Below are positions 1 through 8,501 of a DNA stretch of 64,000 nt, piece after piece (within the stretch, counting starts at the first letter, position 1; each line of letters begins with the position of its first letter). Under the pieces are notes generated by a model. That model saw only the letters and a program-made list of their open reading frames with translations. It was not told where the DNA came from and made no database searches. The stretch comes from Rhodobacter sp. SGA-6-6 (lineage in GTDB: Bacteria; Pseudomonadota; Alphaproteobacteria; Rhodobacterales; Rhodobacteraceae): positions 186,001 to 250,000 of the forward strand of contig NZ_JAAKGP010000001.1 in NCBI RefSeq assembly GCF_011043545.1. Direction: 5' to 3'. A program made the position numbers and the translations under genes.

Positions 1-1
1 G

Positions 2-532
2 GACATCCGCCGGATCATCGCCGGGCGCTACGGCTGGGCCTTGGCGCTGGACCTGACCACGCCGGAAAGCCGGGCGCATTTCTGGTATAAATCCGAGGAG
101 AACGGCGAGAACCGCCGTGGCGAGCGCGCCGTCGATGCCGGGGCCGAGCGCGAGACCTTCGTCGATGTCGCCGGGATCGTGCAGGAGCTGGACCGCAGGC
201 TCGCGGCGCTGCCGGCCGAGACACCCATCGCCGATTTCCTGCTGACCTGGCCGGAATATACCAATGCGGTCGCGCGCATCCTGCTGGCGACCCGGCTGCC
301 CTACAGCGAGGTGCAAGCCAACATCCTTCACCGCGACTTCCTGCCGATGGACGGCATACGCTATCTGCTCAGCATCTACGGATTGCAATATTCGCTGCCC
401 TACAGCACCCGCTGGGTCCGGGGGGTGTTCTACCAGGGCGCGCCGCTGCCCGGCGCGGACGGCAGGCTGCAGTCCGATCCCGCGATCTTCCCGGTGCTCG
501 ATCTGCCCCGCCCCGAGGAGGTTTCGGCATGA
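2..532 (+). CDS. Unrecognised protein, 5' end outside window
   Basis: The reading frame is open from base 2, so the start lies upstream of the window; 176 residues are visible before TGA. I do not recognise the family. The visible part is soluble-looking, with no membrane segment or signal peptide, is rich in aromatic residues near the C terminus (IYGLQYSLPYSTRW), and has an acidic/Arg-rich stretch near the beginning (KSEENGENRRGERAVDAG). Its TGA overlaps the ATG of the next gene (ATGA), so the two are almost certainly translationally coupled and work together. Codon use matches the neighbours. No function is proposed. Confidence 0.75.
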   Translation, partial: DIRRIIAGRYGWALALDLTTPESRAHFWYKSEENGENRRGERAVDAGAERETFVDVAGIVQELDRRLAALPAETPIADFLLTWPEYTNAVARILLATRLPYSEVQANILHRDFLPMDGIRYLLSIYGLQYSLPYSTRWVRGVFYQGAPLPGADGRLQSDPAIFPVLDLPRPEEVSA

Positions 533-1251
533 GGGTCTCTTACGGCGAGATGCGCCGCGCCGCGGTCGATGCATTGCGCGGTCTGGGCCTCGGCTTCGGC
601 CAGGCGGAGGATGCGGTGGAGGCGCTGCTGGTCACCCAGGCCGCCTTCGGCCGCGGCTACGGCCTGATCCGGCTGGCCGAGGCCGCGCGCGACGACAGCC
701 GCCCGCGGCCGGCGCCGGAAAGCACGGGCAACGGGCAGGAGCGGATCGACCTGCGGGGCGCGACGCTTCTGCCCTGGGCCGAGCGCATCGCCGACCTTCT
801 GCGCGCGCGCCATGCGACGGGCAATGGGTCGCACCGGCTGGAGGTTGCCGGGACCGCCGGAGGCTGGGTGCTGCCGCAGATTGCGCGGCGACTGGCGCTG
901 GCCGGGATCGCCAGCCGCATCGAATGGGCCGCGCCGCAGGGGGGCCATCCCGACGAGGCCGGATCGTTCCTCTGCTTCGGCGGGCTTGCCGGGCTGGCGC
1001 CGGGACAGGTGATGCTGGCGCATCGGCAGGCGCCCGCGGGTGCCGCCGGCCGCGCCGGGATCGTCACCGGCCCCGAGGCCGCTTCCGGCCTTCCCGCCGG
1101 GGCGCGGATGGTCGATCTCGACGCGGCGCTGGCCGGCTTCATCGCGGAGGGGCTGCCGGTCGACGCCGCGGAACATGCGCAATGGTTCGCGGAAATCGCG
1201 GCGCGCGTGCGCCTGCCGACTTCCGAGCGGTCGCGCGCGCAGGCAGGATAA
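529..1251 (+). CDS. Unrecognised 240-aa protein, coupled to the gene before it
   Basis: This is a 240-residue soluble protein rich in Ala, Gly and Arg. The first 40 residues (MRVSYGEMRRAAVDALRGLG, then GFGQAEDAVEALL) recall the N-terminal helix pattern of malate/lactate dehydrogenase-2 type proteins and of DUF3726 proteins, but the rest shows no NAD-binding signature that I can recognise, so this is only a hint. It starts inside the previous stop codon (ATGA overlap) and ends 4 bases before the aldo/keto reductase start, so the three form one transcription unit. No function is assigned. Confidence 0.7.
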   Translation: MRVSYGEMRRAAVDALRGLGLGFGQAEDAVEALLVTQAAFGRGYGLIRLAEAARDDSRPRPAPESTGNGQERIDLRGATLLPWAERIADLLRARHATGNGSHRLEVAGTAGGWVLPQIARRLALAGIASRIEWAAPQGGHPDEAGSFLCFGGLAGLAPGQVMLAHRQAPAGAAGRAGIVTGPEAASGLPAGARMVDLDAALAGFIAEGLPVDAAEHAQWFAEIAARVRLPTSERSRAQAG

Positions 1252-1255
1252 GAAG

Positions 1256-2230
1256 ATGGACCATGTGACCCTCGGCAGATCCTCGTTGAAAGTGTCGCGC
1301 CTGTGCTTCGGCATGATGGGCATGGGCGCGAAATCCTGGCGCGACTGGGTGCTGGAACGCGAGGAGGCGCTGCCGCTTCTCGACGCCGCCTGCGCCGCCG
1401 GATTTAATTTCTTCGACACCTGCGATTTCTATTCGGCGGGCGCCAGCGAGGAAATCCTCGGCGAATTCATGGCCAGCCGCGGCAACCGCAACCAGATCGT
1501 GGTGGCCACCAAGCTGGGCAATCCGATGGAAAAGGGGCCGAATGGCCGCGGCTATTCGCGCAAGCATATCGTGGAGGCGGTCGAAGCCTCGCTGCGGCGG
1601 CTGAAGACCGACCGGATCGACCTGTGCCAGACCCATATCTGGGACACCTCGACCAATCTCGAGGAAATGGTCGAGGCTTTCGATCTTCTGGTCCGGCAGG
1701 GAAAGGTGCTTTATCTCGGCGCCACCGACATTCCCTGCTGGCAATTGGCCAGGGCGGTCTATCACGCGCGCTGCGGCCGGCTGGCGGGATTCGCATCGCT
1801 GCAATTGCACTACAATGCGATCTGGCGCGAGGACGAACGCGACCTGCTGCCCTTCGCGGCGCAGGAAGGGCTTGGCCTGATGCCCTACAGCCCGATGGGG
1901 CGCGGTTTCCTGACCGGGCCGCATTGGGCGGCGCGGGAAACCCTGCGGTCGCGCAGCGACGATTATGCCTGGAAACTCTACGGCCGCGACAGCGACCACC
2001 GCGTCGCCGCGGCCATTGCCGCGATTGCCGCGGCCCGGACGGCGCGGCCGGCGCAGATCGCCCTGGCCTTCGTGCTGGCGCGGCTTCCCGCGGCCAGTCC
2101 GGTGATCGGCCTGCGCAATGCCGGCCAGATGGAAGAGGCATTGCAGGCGCTGGACATCCGGCTTGCGCCGGAGGAAATCGCCGCCATCGAGGCCGCCTAT
2201 GAGCCGCGGCCTTCCGGGGGCCATTTCTGA
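1256..2230 (+). CDS. Aldo/keto reductase
   Basis: This 324-residue NADPH-dependent TIM-barrel oxidoreductase interconverts aldehydes or ketones with alcohols in the cytoplasm. The family's Asp-Tyr-Lys-His tetrad can be placed: Asp and Tyr in FFDTCDFYSAG (about residues 45-55), Lys in VATKLG (about 85) and His in CQTHIWD (about 125). The C-terminal ASPVIGLRNAGQMEEAL is the usual coenzyme-binding segment. The ATG at 1256 follows AGGATAAGA; longer in-frame extensions upstream overlap the previous gene and are rejected. It lies between two unrecognised genes and a GntR regulator, facing the oxidase/transport cluster, so it may act on a carbonyl intermediate of the same pathway. The substrate cannot be read from sequence. 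Confidence 0.9.
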   Translation: MDHVTLGRSSLKVSRLCFGMMGMGAKSWRDWVLEREEALPLLDAACAAGFNFFDTCDFYSAGASEEILGEFMASRGNRNQIVVATKLGNPMEKGPNGRGYSRKHIVEAVEASLRRLKTDRIDLCQTHIWDTSTNLEEMVEAFDLLVRQGKVLYLGATDIPCWQLARAVYHARCGRLAGFASLQLHYNAIWREDERDLLPFAAQEGLGLMPYSPMGRGFLTGPHWAARETLRSRSDDYAWKLYGRDSDHRVAAAIAAIAAARTARPAQIALAFVLARLPAASPVIGLRNAGQMEEALQALDIRLAPEEIAAIEAAYEPRPSGGHF

Positions 2231-2345
2231 GGACGGGGAAGATGGGCCATGACGGGGCTTTCCGTTTGGGCTATGGCAGGAAAAGACCGCGGATCGCGCC
2301 GAAAGGCGGGACATCCGGCAAGGCGCAACCAGAGGGGAGAGCAGA

Positions 2346-3044
2346 ATGAACGAGCCGGTGGCCGAAAGGACCCTGCGGGTCGAGCGCCCCACTCTCACCC
2401 TGCGGGAACTGGCGCTGGAAAAGATGCGCGAGTCGATCCAGAATTTCCACTTTCGCCCCGGCGACCGTCTGGTCGAACGCGACCTGGCCGAACAGCTGGG
2501 GGTAAGCCGGACCATCGTGCGCGAGGTGCTGCGCCACCTGGAATCCGAGGGGCTGGTCACCAACATCAAGCATCGCGGCCCGGTGGTATCGGAAACCACG
2601 CCGGACGAGGCGCGCCAGATCTACGAGATCCGCGCCGCGCTGGAGGCGATGGCCGCCCATGCCTGCGCGCGCTCGGCCCCCGGCGAGGGGGTGCAGCAGC
2701 TGCGGCAGGCGCTGGCCGCCATCCGCCAGAGCTATGAGACCAACGATCTGGCCCGGGTGCTGGACGGGACGGCGGGCTTCTACCAGACCCTGTTCATGCT
2801 GGCGCGCAACGAACTGGCATGGAGCATCTTCAGCTCGATCAACGTCCGCATCAACCGGCTGCGCGCCCGCACCATCATGAGCGAGGGCCGCCAGATCGAG
2901 GGCGTGCGCGAGATGCAGGCGATCGTCGACCGGATCGAGGCCGCCGATGCCGAGGGCGCGGCGGAGGCCGCCCGCGTCCATGTGCAGAAGGCCGGCGCCA
3001 TCGCGCTGGCCTCGCTGGAACAGGCGGCGGACCGGCGCGGCTGA
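2346..3044 (+). CDS. GntR-family transcriptional regulator (FadR/FCD subfamily)
   Basis: This 232-residue DNA-binding regulator has an N-terminal winged helix (about residues 15-80; LAEQLGVSRTIVREVLRHLE is the recognition-helix region) and a C-terminal all-helical FCD ligand domain (about 90-225, beginning near YEIRAALEAMAAHAC). FCD regulators are usually dimeric repressors released by a small organic acid. The start is supported by AGGGGAGA upstream. The gene converges with the GMC oxidoreductase, leaving only 4 bases between the two stops. It is the obvious candidate to bind the perfect palindrome at 13093-13114, whose core TGGT-AG-ACCA resembles operators of this subfamily; that link is inference. 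Confidence 0.92.
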   Translation: MNEPVAERTLRVERPTLTLRELALEKMRESIQNFHFRPGDRLVERDLAEQLGVSRTIVREVLRHLESEGLVTNIKHRGPVVSETTPDEARQIYEIRAALEAMAAHACARSAPGEGVQQLRQALAAIRQSYETNDLARVLDGTAGFYQTLFMLARNELAWSIFSSINVRINRLRARTIMSEGRQIEGVREMQAIVDRIEAADAEGAAEAARVHVQKAGAIALASLEQAADRRG

Positions 3045-3048
3045 CCTT

Positions 3049-4644
3049 TCAGCCCGCCGCCACCCGGTCGGCCAGCTTCGCCGCCAGCATCAGCGTGGGC
3101 GCATTGATGTTGCCGCTGGTGATCGACGGCATGATCGAGGCGTCGATGACCCGCAGCCCCCGGGTGCCGCGGACCCGGCCCTCGGGGTCGACCACGCCCT
3201 CGGCGGGATCGGCGGACATCCGGCAGGTGCCGCAGGGGTGATGGGTCGACTTGGCGGTCGCGCGGATGAAGGCCGCAATCTCCTCGTCGCTGTCGCATCC
3301 GGCGCCGGGCAGGATTTCCCGGCCGCTCAGGCCGGCCAGCGCCGGGCTGGCGAAGATGCGCCGCGCCGCCCGCAACCCGTCGCGCAGCCGCGCCAAGTCC
3401 TCCCCGGCGGTCAGGTAGTTGAACAGCAGCCGCGGCGCCGCCCGCGGGTCGGGCGAGGCGAGCGTCAACCGGCCCTCGCTTTCCGGCCGCAGCAGCATGA
3501 TGCTGAGCATGTAGCCATGCGGATCGTCGAAGCGCGTCCCGTCGTAGGCGGCCAGCAGCGGCGCGAAGCACAGCTGCACGTCGGGCTGGCTTTCCTGCGG
3601 GCGGGTGCGGATATAGCCCGCCACCTCGAAATGGTTGGTCGCGCCCGGCCCGTCGTGGCGCAGGAGCCACCTCAGCCCGACGCCGATCTTGCGCAGCCCA
3701 TACATCAGCGGGGTCGAGGAGACCGGCTTGGTGATGGTCTGCTTGATGCTGACGTCGACATGGTCGGCCATATGCCGCCCCACCGCCGGCAGATCGACCA
3801 GCGGCCGGATCCCCAGCCCGCGCAGCGCCCCGGCCTCGCCGATCCCCGACAGCATCAGGATCTGCGGCGAGCCGATGGCCCCGGCGCAGAGGATCACCTC
3901 GGCCCGGGCGCGCACGCTGGCCGGTATGCCCTTGCGGGAATAGCGCACGCCGGCGGCGATGGTCCCCTCCATGATCAGCCCCTCGACCAGGGCGTGGTCG
4001 CGGATTTCCAGGTTGGGGCGGCTGCGCACCGGAGTCAGGAAGGCATCGGCCGAGCTGCAGCGGTAGCCGCCGCGGATGTTCTGGTCCATCGGGCCGAAGC
4101 CCTCCTGGTCGCGGCCGTTGGTGTCGGGCGAGACCGGATAGCCGGCCTCCCGGCAAGCGGCCAGGAAGGGAGCGTAGAGCGGGCTGGAATAGTCCGGCGC
4201 GCGCACCGTCGTCGGCCCTTCGGTGCCGCGCCATTCGCTGGGGCTGCCGGTGAAGGTCTCGATCTGCCGGAAATAGGGCAGGCAGGCGTCGTAGGACCAG
4301 TCGGCGCCGGCGCTTTCGGCCCAGAGGTCGAAATCGTCGCGGTGTCCGCGCACGAAGGCCATGGCATTGATCGCCGACGATCCGCCGATGATCCGGCCGC
4401 GCGGACAGGGGATGCGGCGGCCGTCCAGCCCCGGCTCCGGCTCGGTGGCATATTCCCACGAGAAGGACCCGTCCCGGCTGGCGAAGGCGAAGGCCGCCGG
4501 CATCTTCACGTAAAGCGGCCGGCGGTCCGCCCCGGCCTCCAGCAGCAGAACCCGGTGCTTCGGGTTCTCGCTCAGCCGGTTGGCGAGGATGCAGCCGGCC
4601 GAGCCGCCGCCGACGATCACATAGTCGAAGACATCGCTGGTCAT
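3049..4644 (-). CDS. GMC-family FAD-dependent oxidoreductase (choline dehydrogenase-like)
   Basis: This 531-residue flavoprotein of the glucose-methanol-choline family oxidises an alcohol, usually to an aldehyde. The N-terminal FAD-binding dinucleotide motif is VIVGGGSAGC (about residues 9-18), followed by the GMC signature region with RGRIIGGSSAINAM (about 85). The C-terminal catalytic region contains THHPCGTCRM, with the active-site His, and VIDASIMPSITSGNINAPT. No signal peptide is present, so it is cytoplasmic. It is the last gene of the minus-strand cluster, 7 bases after the aldehyde dehydrogenase stop. The adjacent dehydrogenase suggests sequential alcohol to aldehyde to acid oxidation, as in choline-type pathways, but the substrate is unknown. 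Confidence 0.92.
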   Translation of the reverse strand: MTSDVFDYVIVGGGSAGCILANRLSENPKHRVLLLEAGADRRPLYVKMPAAFAFASRDGSFSWEYATEPEPGLDGRRIPCPRGRIIGGSSAINAMAFVRGHRDDFDLWAESAGADWSYDACLPYFRQIETFTGSPSEWRGTEGPTTVRAPDYSSPLYAPFLAACREAGYPVSPDTNGRDQEGFGPMDQNIRGGYRCSSADAFLTPVRSRPNLEIRDHALVEGLIMEGTIAAGVRYSRKGIPASVRARAEVILCAGAIGSPQILMLSGIGEAGALRGLGIRPLVDLPAVGRHMADHVDVSIKQTITKPVSSTPLMYGLRKIGVGLRWLLRHDGPGATNHFEVAGYIRTRPQESQPDVQLCFAPLLAAYDGTRFDDPHGYMLSIMLLRPESEGRLTLASPDPRAAPRLLFNYLTAGEDLARLRDGLRAARRIFASPALAGLSGREILPGAGCDSDEEIAAFIRATAKSTHHPCGTCRMSADPAEGVVDPEGRVRGTRGLRVIDASIMPSITSGNINAPTLMLAAKLADRVAAG

Positions 4645-4651
4645 GGCGGGC

Positions 4652-6148
4652 CTAACGGCGGATCCTGATGTTGACGGACTTGACCCGGGTGTAGCCGAGC
4701 AGTTCGTCGATGCTGCCCTCGTTGCCGAAGCCGCTCTGCTTCCAGCCGCCGAAGGGCGAGCCGAGCGCCCAGGACACCGGGCCGTTCACCTCGACATAGC
4801 CGACCTCCAGGTCCTTGGCGGCGCGCAGGGCCTGGTCCAGATCGTTGGTCATCACGCAGGCGGTCAGGCCGAGGTCCAGCTCGTTGGCGGTGGCGATCAT
4901 CTCCGGGTAGTCGGTCCAGGTCAGCAGCGTCAGCACCGGGCCGAAAATCTCCTCGCGGGCGATGCGCATGTCGGGGCGGGTCCCGGTGAACAGCGCCGGA
5001 CGGATGTAGAACCCGGCCTCGCCCACCCCCTCGGGCCGGTCGCCGCCGAAGACCAGCTTCGCACCGTCGGCAAGGCCCGAGGCGATGTAGTCCTGCACCC
5101 GGCGGTGAAGCGCCGCGAAGCTGATCGAGCCCATGCGGCTGTCGGGGTCGAAGGGATCGCCCACCTTCACCTCCGCCAGCTTCGCTGCAAGCTTCGCGGC
5201 GAAGGCATCGGCCACCGAGGCATGGACCAGCGCGCGCGAGGTCGCACCGCAGGAGGCGGATTGCCAGCCGAAGTTCATGCCCTTGACGGCGATTTCGGCC
5301 GCCTCGTCCAGATCGGCGTCGGGGAAGACGATCAGCGGGTTCTTCGCCCCCAGTTCCAGCGTCAGCGGCACCAGGTTGCCGGCCGCCTCGCGCATGATCG
5401 CCTTGCCCGCCTCGGTCGAGCCGATCAGCGACAGCCGGTCGATGGCGGGGTGGCGCACCAAAGGCAGGGCGATGCGGTCGTTCTCGCCGGTCAGCACCGA
5501 CAGCACCCCGGGCGGCAGGATGCCGGCGATCAGCCGGGCGGCGAACAGTGCGGAAAGTGAGCTGTGCGGCGAGGGTTTCAGGATCAGGCAGTTGCCGGTC
5601 AGCAGCGGCGCGGCGCAGGCGATGCCGAAACTGGCGATGGGGTGGTTGAAGGGCAGCAGCCGGGCGACGATGCCATAGGGCTCCCGCAGGGTGAAATGCA
5701 GGTCGCTGTCCAGCGTGGTGGTCTCGCCTTTGATCTCGTAGCCGATCGAGGCGTAGTAATCGATCGTGTCGGCGGCGTAATGCACATCGGCCTGCATCCC
5801 GCCCAGCACGTTGCCGGTGTCGAAGGCATCCAGCGCCCCAAGCTCCGCCGCATGGGCGCGCAGCGCCGCCGCGACCTTCAGCAGCAGCGCCCGGCGCTCC
5901 GCATAGGCCATCGCCTTCCAGCCGAGCCAGGCGCGGCGGGCGGCGGCGATGGCGGCCTCAAGGTCCTCCGGCCCGGCATTGGGCAGGCTGGCCAGGGTCG
6001 CGCCGGTGGCGGGGTCGATGCTGTCGAAGCGGGCGCCGTCGCGGGCGGGGACGCATTCGCCGCCGATCAGCAGGCCGAAGTCCTGGTCCAGCAGCGGCCG
6101 GAACGCGTCCCTGCGCGCGCTGGCCGGAGATTGGGTCTGCTTGGCCAT
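4652..6148 (-). CDS. NAD(P)-dependent aldehyde dehydrogenase (first copy)
   Basis: This 498-residue aldehyde dehydrogenase oxidises an aldehyde to the acid. Recognisable parts are the N-terminal Rossmann domain (LLPFNHPIASFGIACAAPL, LILKPSPHSS), the general-base Glu in LTLELGAKNP, the catalytic Cys in GWQSASCGATSR, and EEIFGPVLTL near the C terminus. A GGGAGAGA ribosome site precedes the ATG. It follows binding-protein gene 1 after a stable hairpin and precedes the GMC oxidase by 7 bases. It probably removes the aldehyde made by that oxidase. Its diverged SASCGA catalytic block, instead of the common GQSC, separates it from the other two aldehyde dehydrogenases in the window. Confidence 0.92.
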   Translation of the reverse strand: MAKQTQSPASARRDAFRPLLDQDFGLLIGGECVPARDGARFDSIDPATGATLASLPNAGPEDLEAAIAAARRAWLGWKAMAYAERRALLLKVAAALRAHAAELGALDAFDTGNVLGGMQADVHYAADTIDYYASIGYEIKGETTTLDSDLHFTLREPYGIVARLLPFNHPIASFGIACAAPLLTGNCLILKPSPHSSLSALFAARLIAGILPPGVLSVLTGENDRIALPLVRHPAIDRLSLIGSTEAGKAIMREAAGNLVPLTLELGAKNPLIVFPDADLDEAAEIAVKGMNFGWQSASCGATSRALVHASVADAFAAKLAAKLAEVKVGDPFDPDSRMGSISFAALHRRVQDYIASGLADGAKLVFGGDRPEGVGEAGFYIRPALFTGTRPDMRIAREEIFGPVLTLLTWTDYPEMIATANELDLGLTACVMTNDLDQALRAAKDLEVGYVEVNGPVSWALGSPFGGWKQSGFGNEGSIDELLGYTRVKSVNIRIRR

Positions 6149-6212
6149 TCGTCTCTCCCTGAGAATTGCCGCCGGGCGCCGTCAGCGGCCGGGTGTCGTG
6201 AAGAAAGGTGCA

Positions 6213-6244
6213 GGCGGGCGGGGGGGCCGAAGCCCCGCCCGCCC
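6213..6244 (-). terminator. Stable intercistronic hairpin after binding-protein gene 1
   Basis: Read on the minus strand, a GC-only stem (GGGCGGGCGGGGC pairing with GCCCCCCCGCCCGCC, with slack) is closed by a TTCG tetraloop, 7 bases after the TGA of the binding-protein gene. No T-run follows, so it is more likely an RNA-stabilising or attenuating hairpin than a full terminator. Such structures commonly keep binding-protein mRNA more abundant than downstream messages. Confidence 0.55.
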
Positions 6245-6250
6245 TTCGGG

Positions 6251-7273
6251 TCATTCCGCCTGCCAGGCATACCAGCGGGCGCCGATCTCGTCGCGGTTCG
6301 CGGCCCAATAGGCCAGGTCGAGGTCGACCCCGAGGTCGCTGAAGTTCTCGGGCAGTTTCTCGGCATATTCGGCCGGCATCAGCGCGGCGGAGTTGACGTT
6401 GATCGGCGAGTTGCCGCTGTCCACCGCAAAGCTGGCCTGCGCCTCGGCCGAGGTGGCCAGCGCGATGAACTTCATCGCCGCTTCCTTGTTCTTGCTGCCC
6501 TTCGGCACCACCAGGCTGTCGGCCGAGGTCAGGTTCTGCTCCCAGGAAATCCCCACGTCGGTGCCGGTGGCCTGCAGCAGGAACACGCGCCCGCACCAGA
6601 ACTGGCCGATGGAGACCTCGCCCGAGGCCAGCAGCTGCTGCGACTGGGCGCCGGTGCTCCACCAGATGATCTCGCTCTTGATGGTGTCGAGCTTGGCGAA
6701 GGCGCGGTCGAGGTCCAGCGGATACAGGTCCTCGGGCGCCACGCCGTCGGCCAGCAGCGCGGCCTCCAGCACCCCCGGGCCCGACCATTTGTAGAGCGAG
6801 CGCTTGCCGGGATATTTCTCCAGGTCGAACAGCGCGCTCCAGTCCTTCGGCTGGTCGGCCTGATAGGCGTTCACGTCGTAGCCCAGGACGAAGGCATAGG
6901 AGAAGCTGCCCACCGAGTAATCGGTGACGAAGCGCGGGTCCAGCTGCGACCTGTCGACGATGGAGAAGTCGATGGGCTCCAGCAGGCCGTCGTTGCCGGC
7001 CTTGGCGGCGAAGTCCGCCTCCACGTCCACCAGGTCCCAGGTGACGTTGCCGCTTTCCACCATGACCTGCAGCTTGCCGTAGTCGGTCGGCCCGTCATGG
7101 GCGACCGCGATGCCGGTGGCAGCGGTGAAGGGCTCGGCCCAATGCTGCTTCTGCAGGTCCTGGGTCTGGCCTCCCCAAGAGGTGAAGACCATCTCCTCGG
7201 CCTGCGCGGCGGTCGCCGCAAGGCCGAGCGCAAGCACCGCGGCGCCGGTTTTCAGGTGTTTCGCAAGCTTCAT
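6251..7273 (-). CDS. Periplasmic substrate-binding protein of a polyamine-type ABC importer (copy 1)
   Basis: This 340-residue periplasmic binding protein captures the imported substrate. It has a classic Sec signal peptide (MKLAKHLKTGAAVLALGLAA, cleavage probably after AQA near residue 25). The mature part starts EEMVFTSWGGQTQ, typical of PotD/PotF-like proteins, and contains the conserved DGPTDYGKL and ALFDLEKYPGKRSLYKW blocks. It is very similar along its length to the second binding protein at 13261. GGGGAG precedes the ATG. It lies downstream of the ATPase after a 148-base gap, suggesting an extra promoter or processing there. Polyamine-type is the family label; the real ligand is unknown. 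Confidence 0.93.
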   Translation of the reverse strand: MKLAKHLKTGAAVLALGLAATAAQAEEMVFTSWGGQTQDLQKQHWAEPFTAATGIAVAHDGPTDYGKLQVMVESGNVTWDLVDVEADFAAKAGNDGLLEPIDFSIVDRSQLDPRFVTDYSVGSFSYAFVLGYDVNAYQADQPKDWSALFDLEKYPGKRSLYKWSGPGVLEAALLADGVAPEDLYPLDLDRAFAKLDTIKSEIIWWSTGAQSQQLLASGEVSIGQFWCGRVFLLQATGTDVGISWEQNLTSADSLVVPKGSKNKEAAMKFIALATSAEAQASFAVDSGNSPINVNSAALMPAEYAEKLPENFSDLGVDLDLAYWAANRDEIGARWYAWQAE

Positions 7274-7421
7274 GTTTTGACTCCCCGTTTCTGGTGGTTC
7301 CGTTAATAGGTCCGGCCCCGGGTGGCTACATGATGGCCTTTCGCATGATGGAATGCCATCCGGGTCGGGTCTGCAAGACGCCCCCCCTTTCCGTGGGACG
7401 CGGGCGGCGTTTCAGCGCCGG

Positions 7422-8501
7422 TCAGGAAAAGACATGCGCTTCCGCCGGGTCGAAGCCGAGGCCGACCTTCTGCCCCCGCGCCAGCGCGCTGATCGAGGGA
7501 TGGCCGAAGGGCAGGCGCACGCTGACCGGGGCGCCGGTCTCGGTCTCGGTGGCGACATGGACGTTGCTGCCCAGGAAGGTGATGTCAGTCACCACCGCCG
7601 GGATGGCGCCGCCGGAAGCGCCGGCCGGGTCGATCCGCGTCCGCTCCGGCCGCAGCATCAGCGCCACCCGGGCGCCGGGCTTGCCCTCGCCGTGCAGGGG
7701 AATGCCGCCGATCTCCAGCCCGTCCTTCAGCGCCACCTTCGCCTTGCCCCCGGCCGCGCCGCGCAATTCGCAGTCGATGAAGTCGCTGTCGCCGATGAAG
7801 CCCGCCACGAAGCGGGTGGCCGGGTTGGCGTAAAGCTCCTCCCCGGTGCCGACCTGGTCGATCACCCCCTTCGAGAAGACGGCGATCCGGTCCGACATCC
7901 GCAGCGCCTCTTCCTGGTCGTGGGTGACGTAAAGGATGGTGACGCCGGTCTGCTGATGGATGCGGCGGATCTCGACCTGGATCTCCTCGCGCAGGCGCTT
8001 GTCCAGCGCCGACAGCGGCTCGTCCATCAACAGGACCGGCGGATCGTAGGCCAGCGCCCGGGCCAAGGCGACGCGCTGCTGCTGGCCGCCCGACATGGTG
8101 GCGGGCTTGCGGGTCTCGAACCCCTCCAGCCGCACCAGCCGCAGCATCTCGGCCACCTTCGCCTCGATGCGGGCCTTCGGCCAGCGCCGCACCTTCAGCG
8201 GGAAGGCAATGTTCTCGGCCACCGTCAGATGCGGGAAAAGCGTGTAGCGCTGGAACACCATGCCGATGTTGCGGTGCTGCGAGGGGGTGCTGAGCAGGCT
8301 TTTCCCCTCCAGCAGGATGTCGCCCGCGGTCGGGTCCTGGAAGCCGGCAAGGATGAAGAGCGTGGTGCTTTTCCCCGATCCGCTGGGGCCGAGGAAGGTC
8401 ATGAACTCGCCTTTCCGGATGTTCAGGCTGACATCCCGGACCGCCGGGATCATGGCGTATTCCTTGCGGATACCCCGGATTTCCAGAAAGGGGTGGGTCA
8501 T
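7422..8501 (-). CDS. ABC transporter ATP-binding protein (PotA-like)
   Basis: This 359-residue cytoplasmic ATPase powers the importer. Walker A is GPSGSGKST (about residues 39-47), the Q-loop GMVFQ, the ABC signature MSGGQQQRVALARAL and Walker B VLLMDEPLSALD, followed by the His switch YVTHDQEEA. The C-terminal third (about 240-359) is a TOBE-type regulatory domain, as in PotA/FbpC-like ATPases. The start codon overlaps the stop of the second permease (ATGA), giving coupled translation. It lies between the permeases and binding protein 1, all on one strand, which gives a complete importer. Confidence 0.96.
   Translation of the reverse strand: MTHPFLEIRGIRKEYAMIPAVRDVSLNIRKGEFMTFLGPSGSGKSTTLFILAGFQDPTAGDILLEGKSLLSTPSQHRNIGMVFQRYTLFPHLTVAENIAFPLKVRRWPKARIEAKVAEMLRLVRLEGFETRKPATMSGGQQQRVALARALAYDPPVLLMDEPLSALDKRLREEIQVEIRRIHQQTGVTILYVTHDQEEALRMSDRIAVFSKGVIDQVGTGEELYANPATRFVAGFIGDSDFIDCELRGAAGGKAKVALKDGLEIGGIPLHGEGKPGARVALMLRPERTRIDPAGASGGAIPAVVTDITFLGSNVHVATETETGAPVSVRLPFGHPSISALARGQKVGLGFDPAEAHVFS

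Noticed and set aside
3049-6148. Choline-to-glycine-betaine operon (betA/betB)
   Set aside because: GMC oxidase plus aldehyde dehydrogenase resembles it, but the regulator is GntR/FCD instead of BetI, the transporter is polyamine-type, and the aldehyde dehydrogenase lacks BetB-like blocks.
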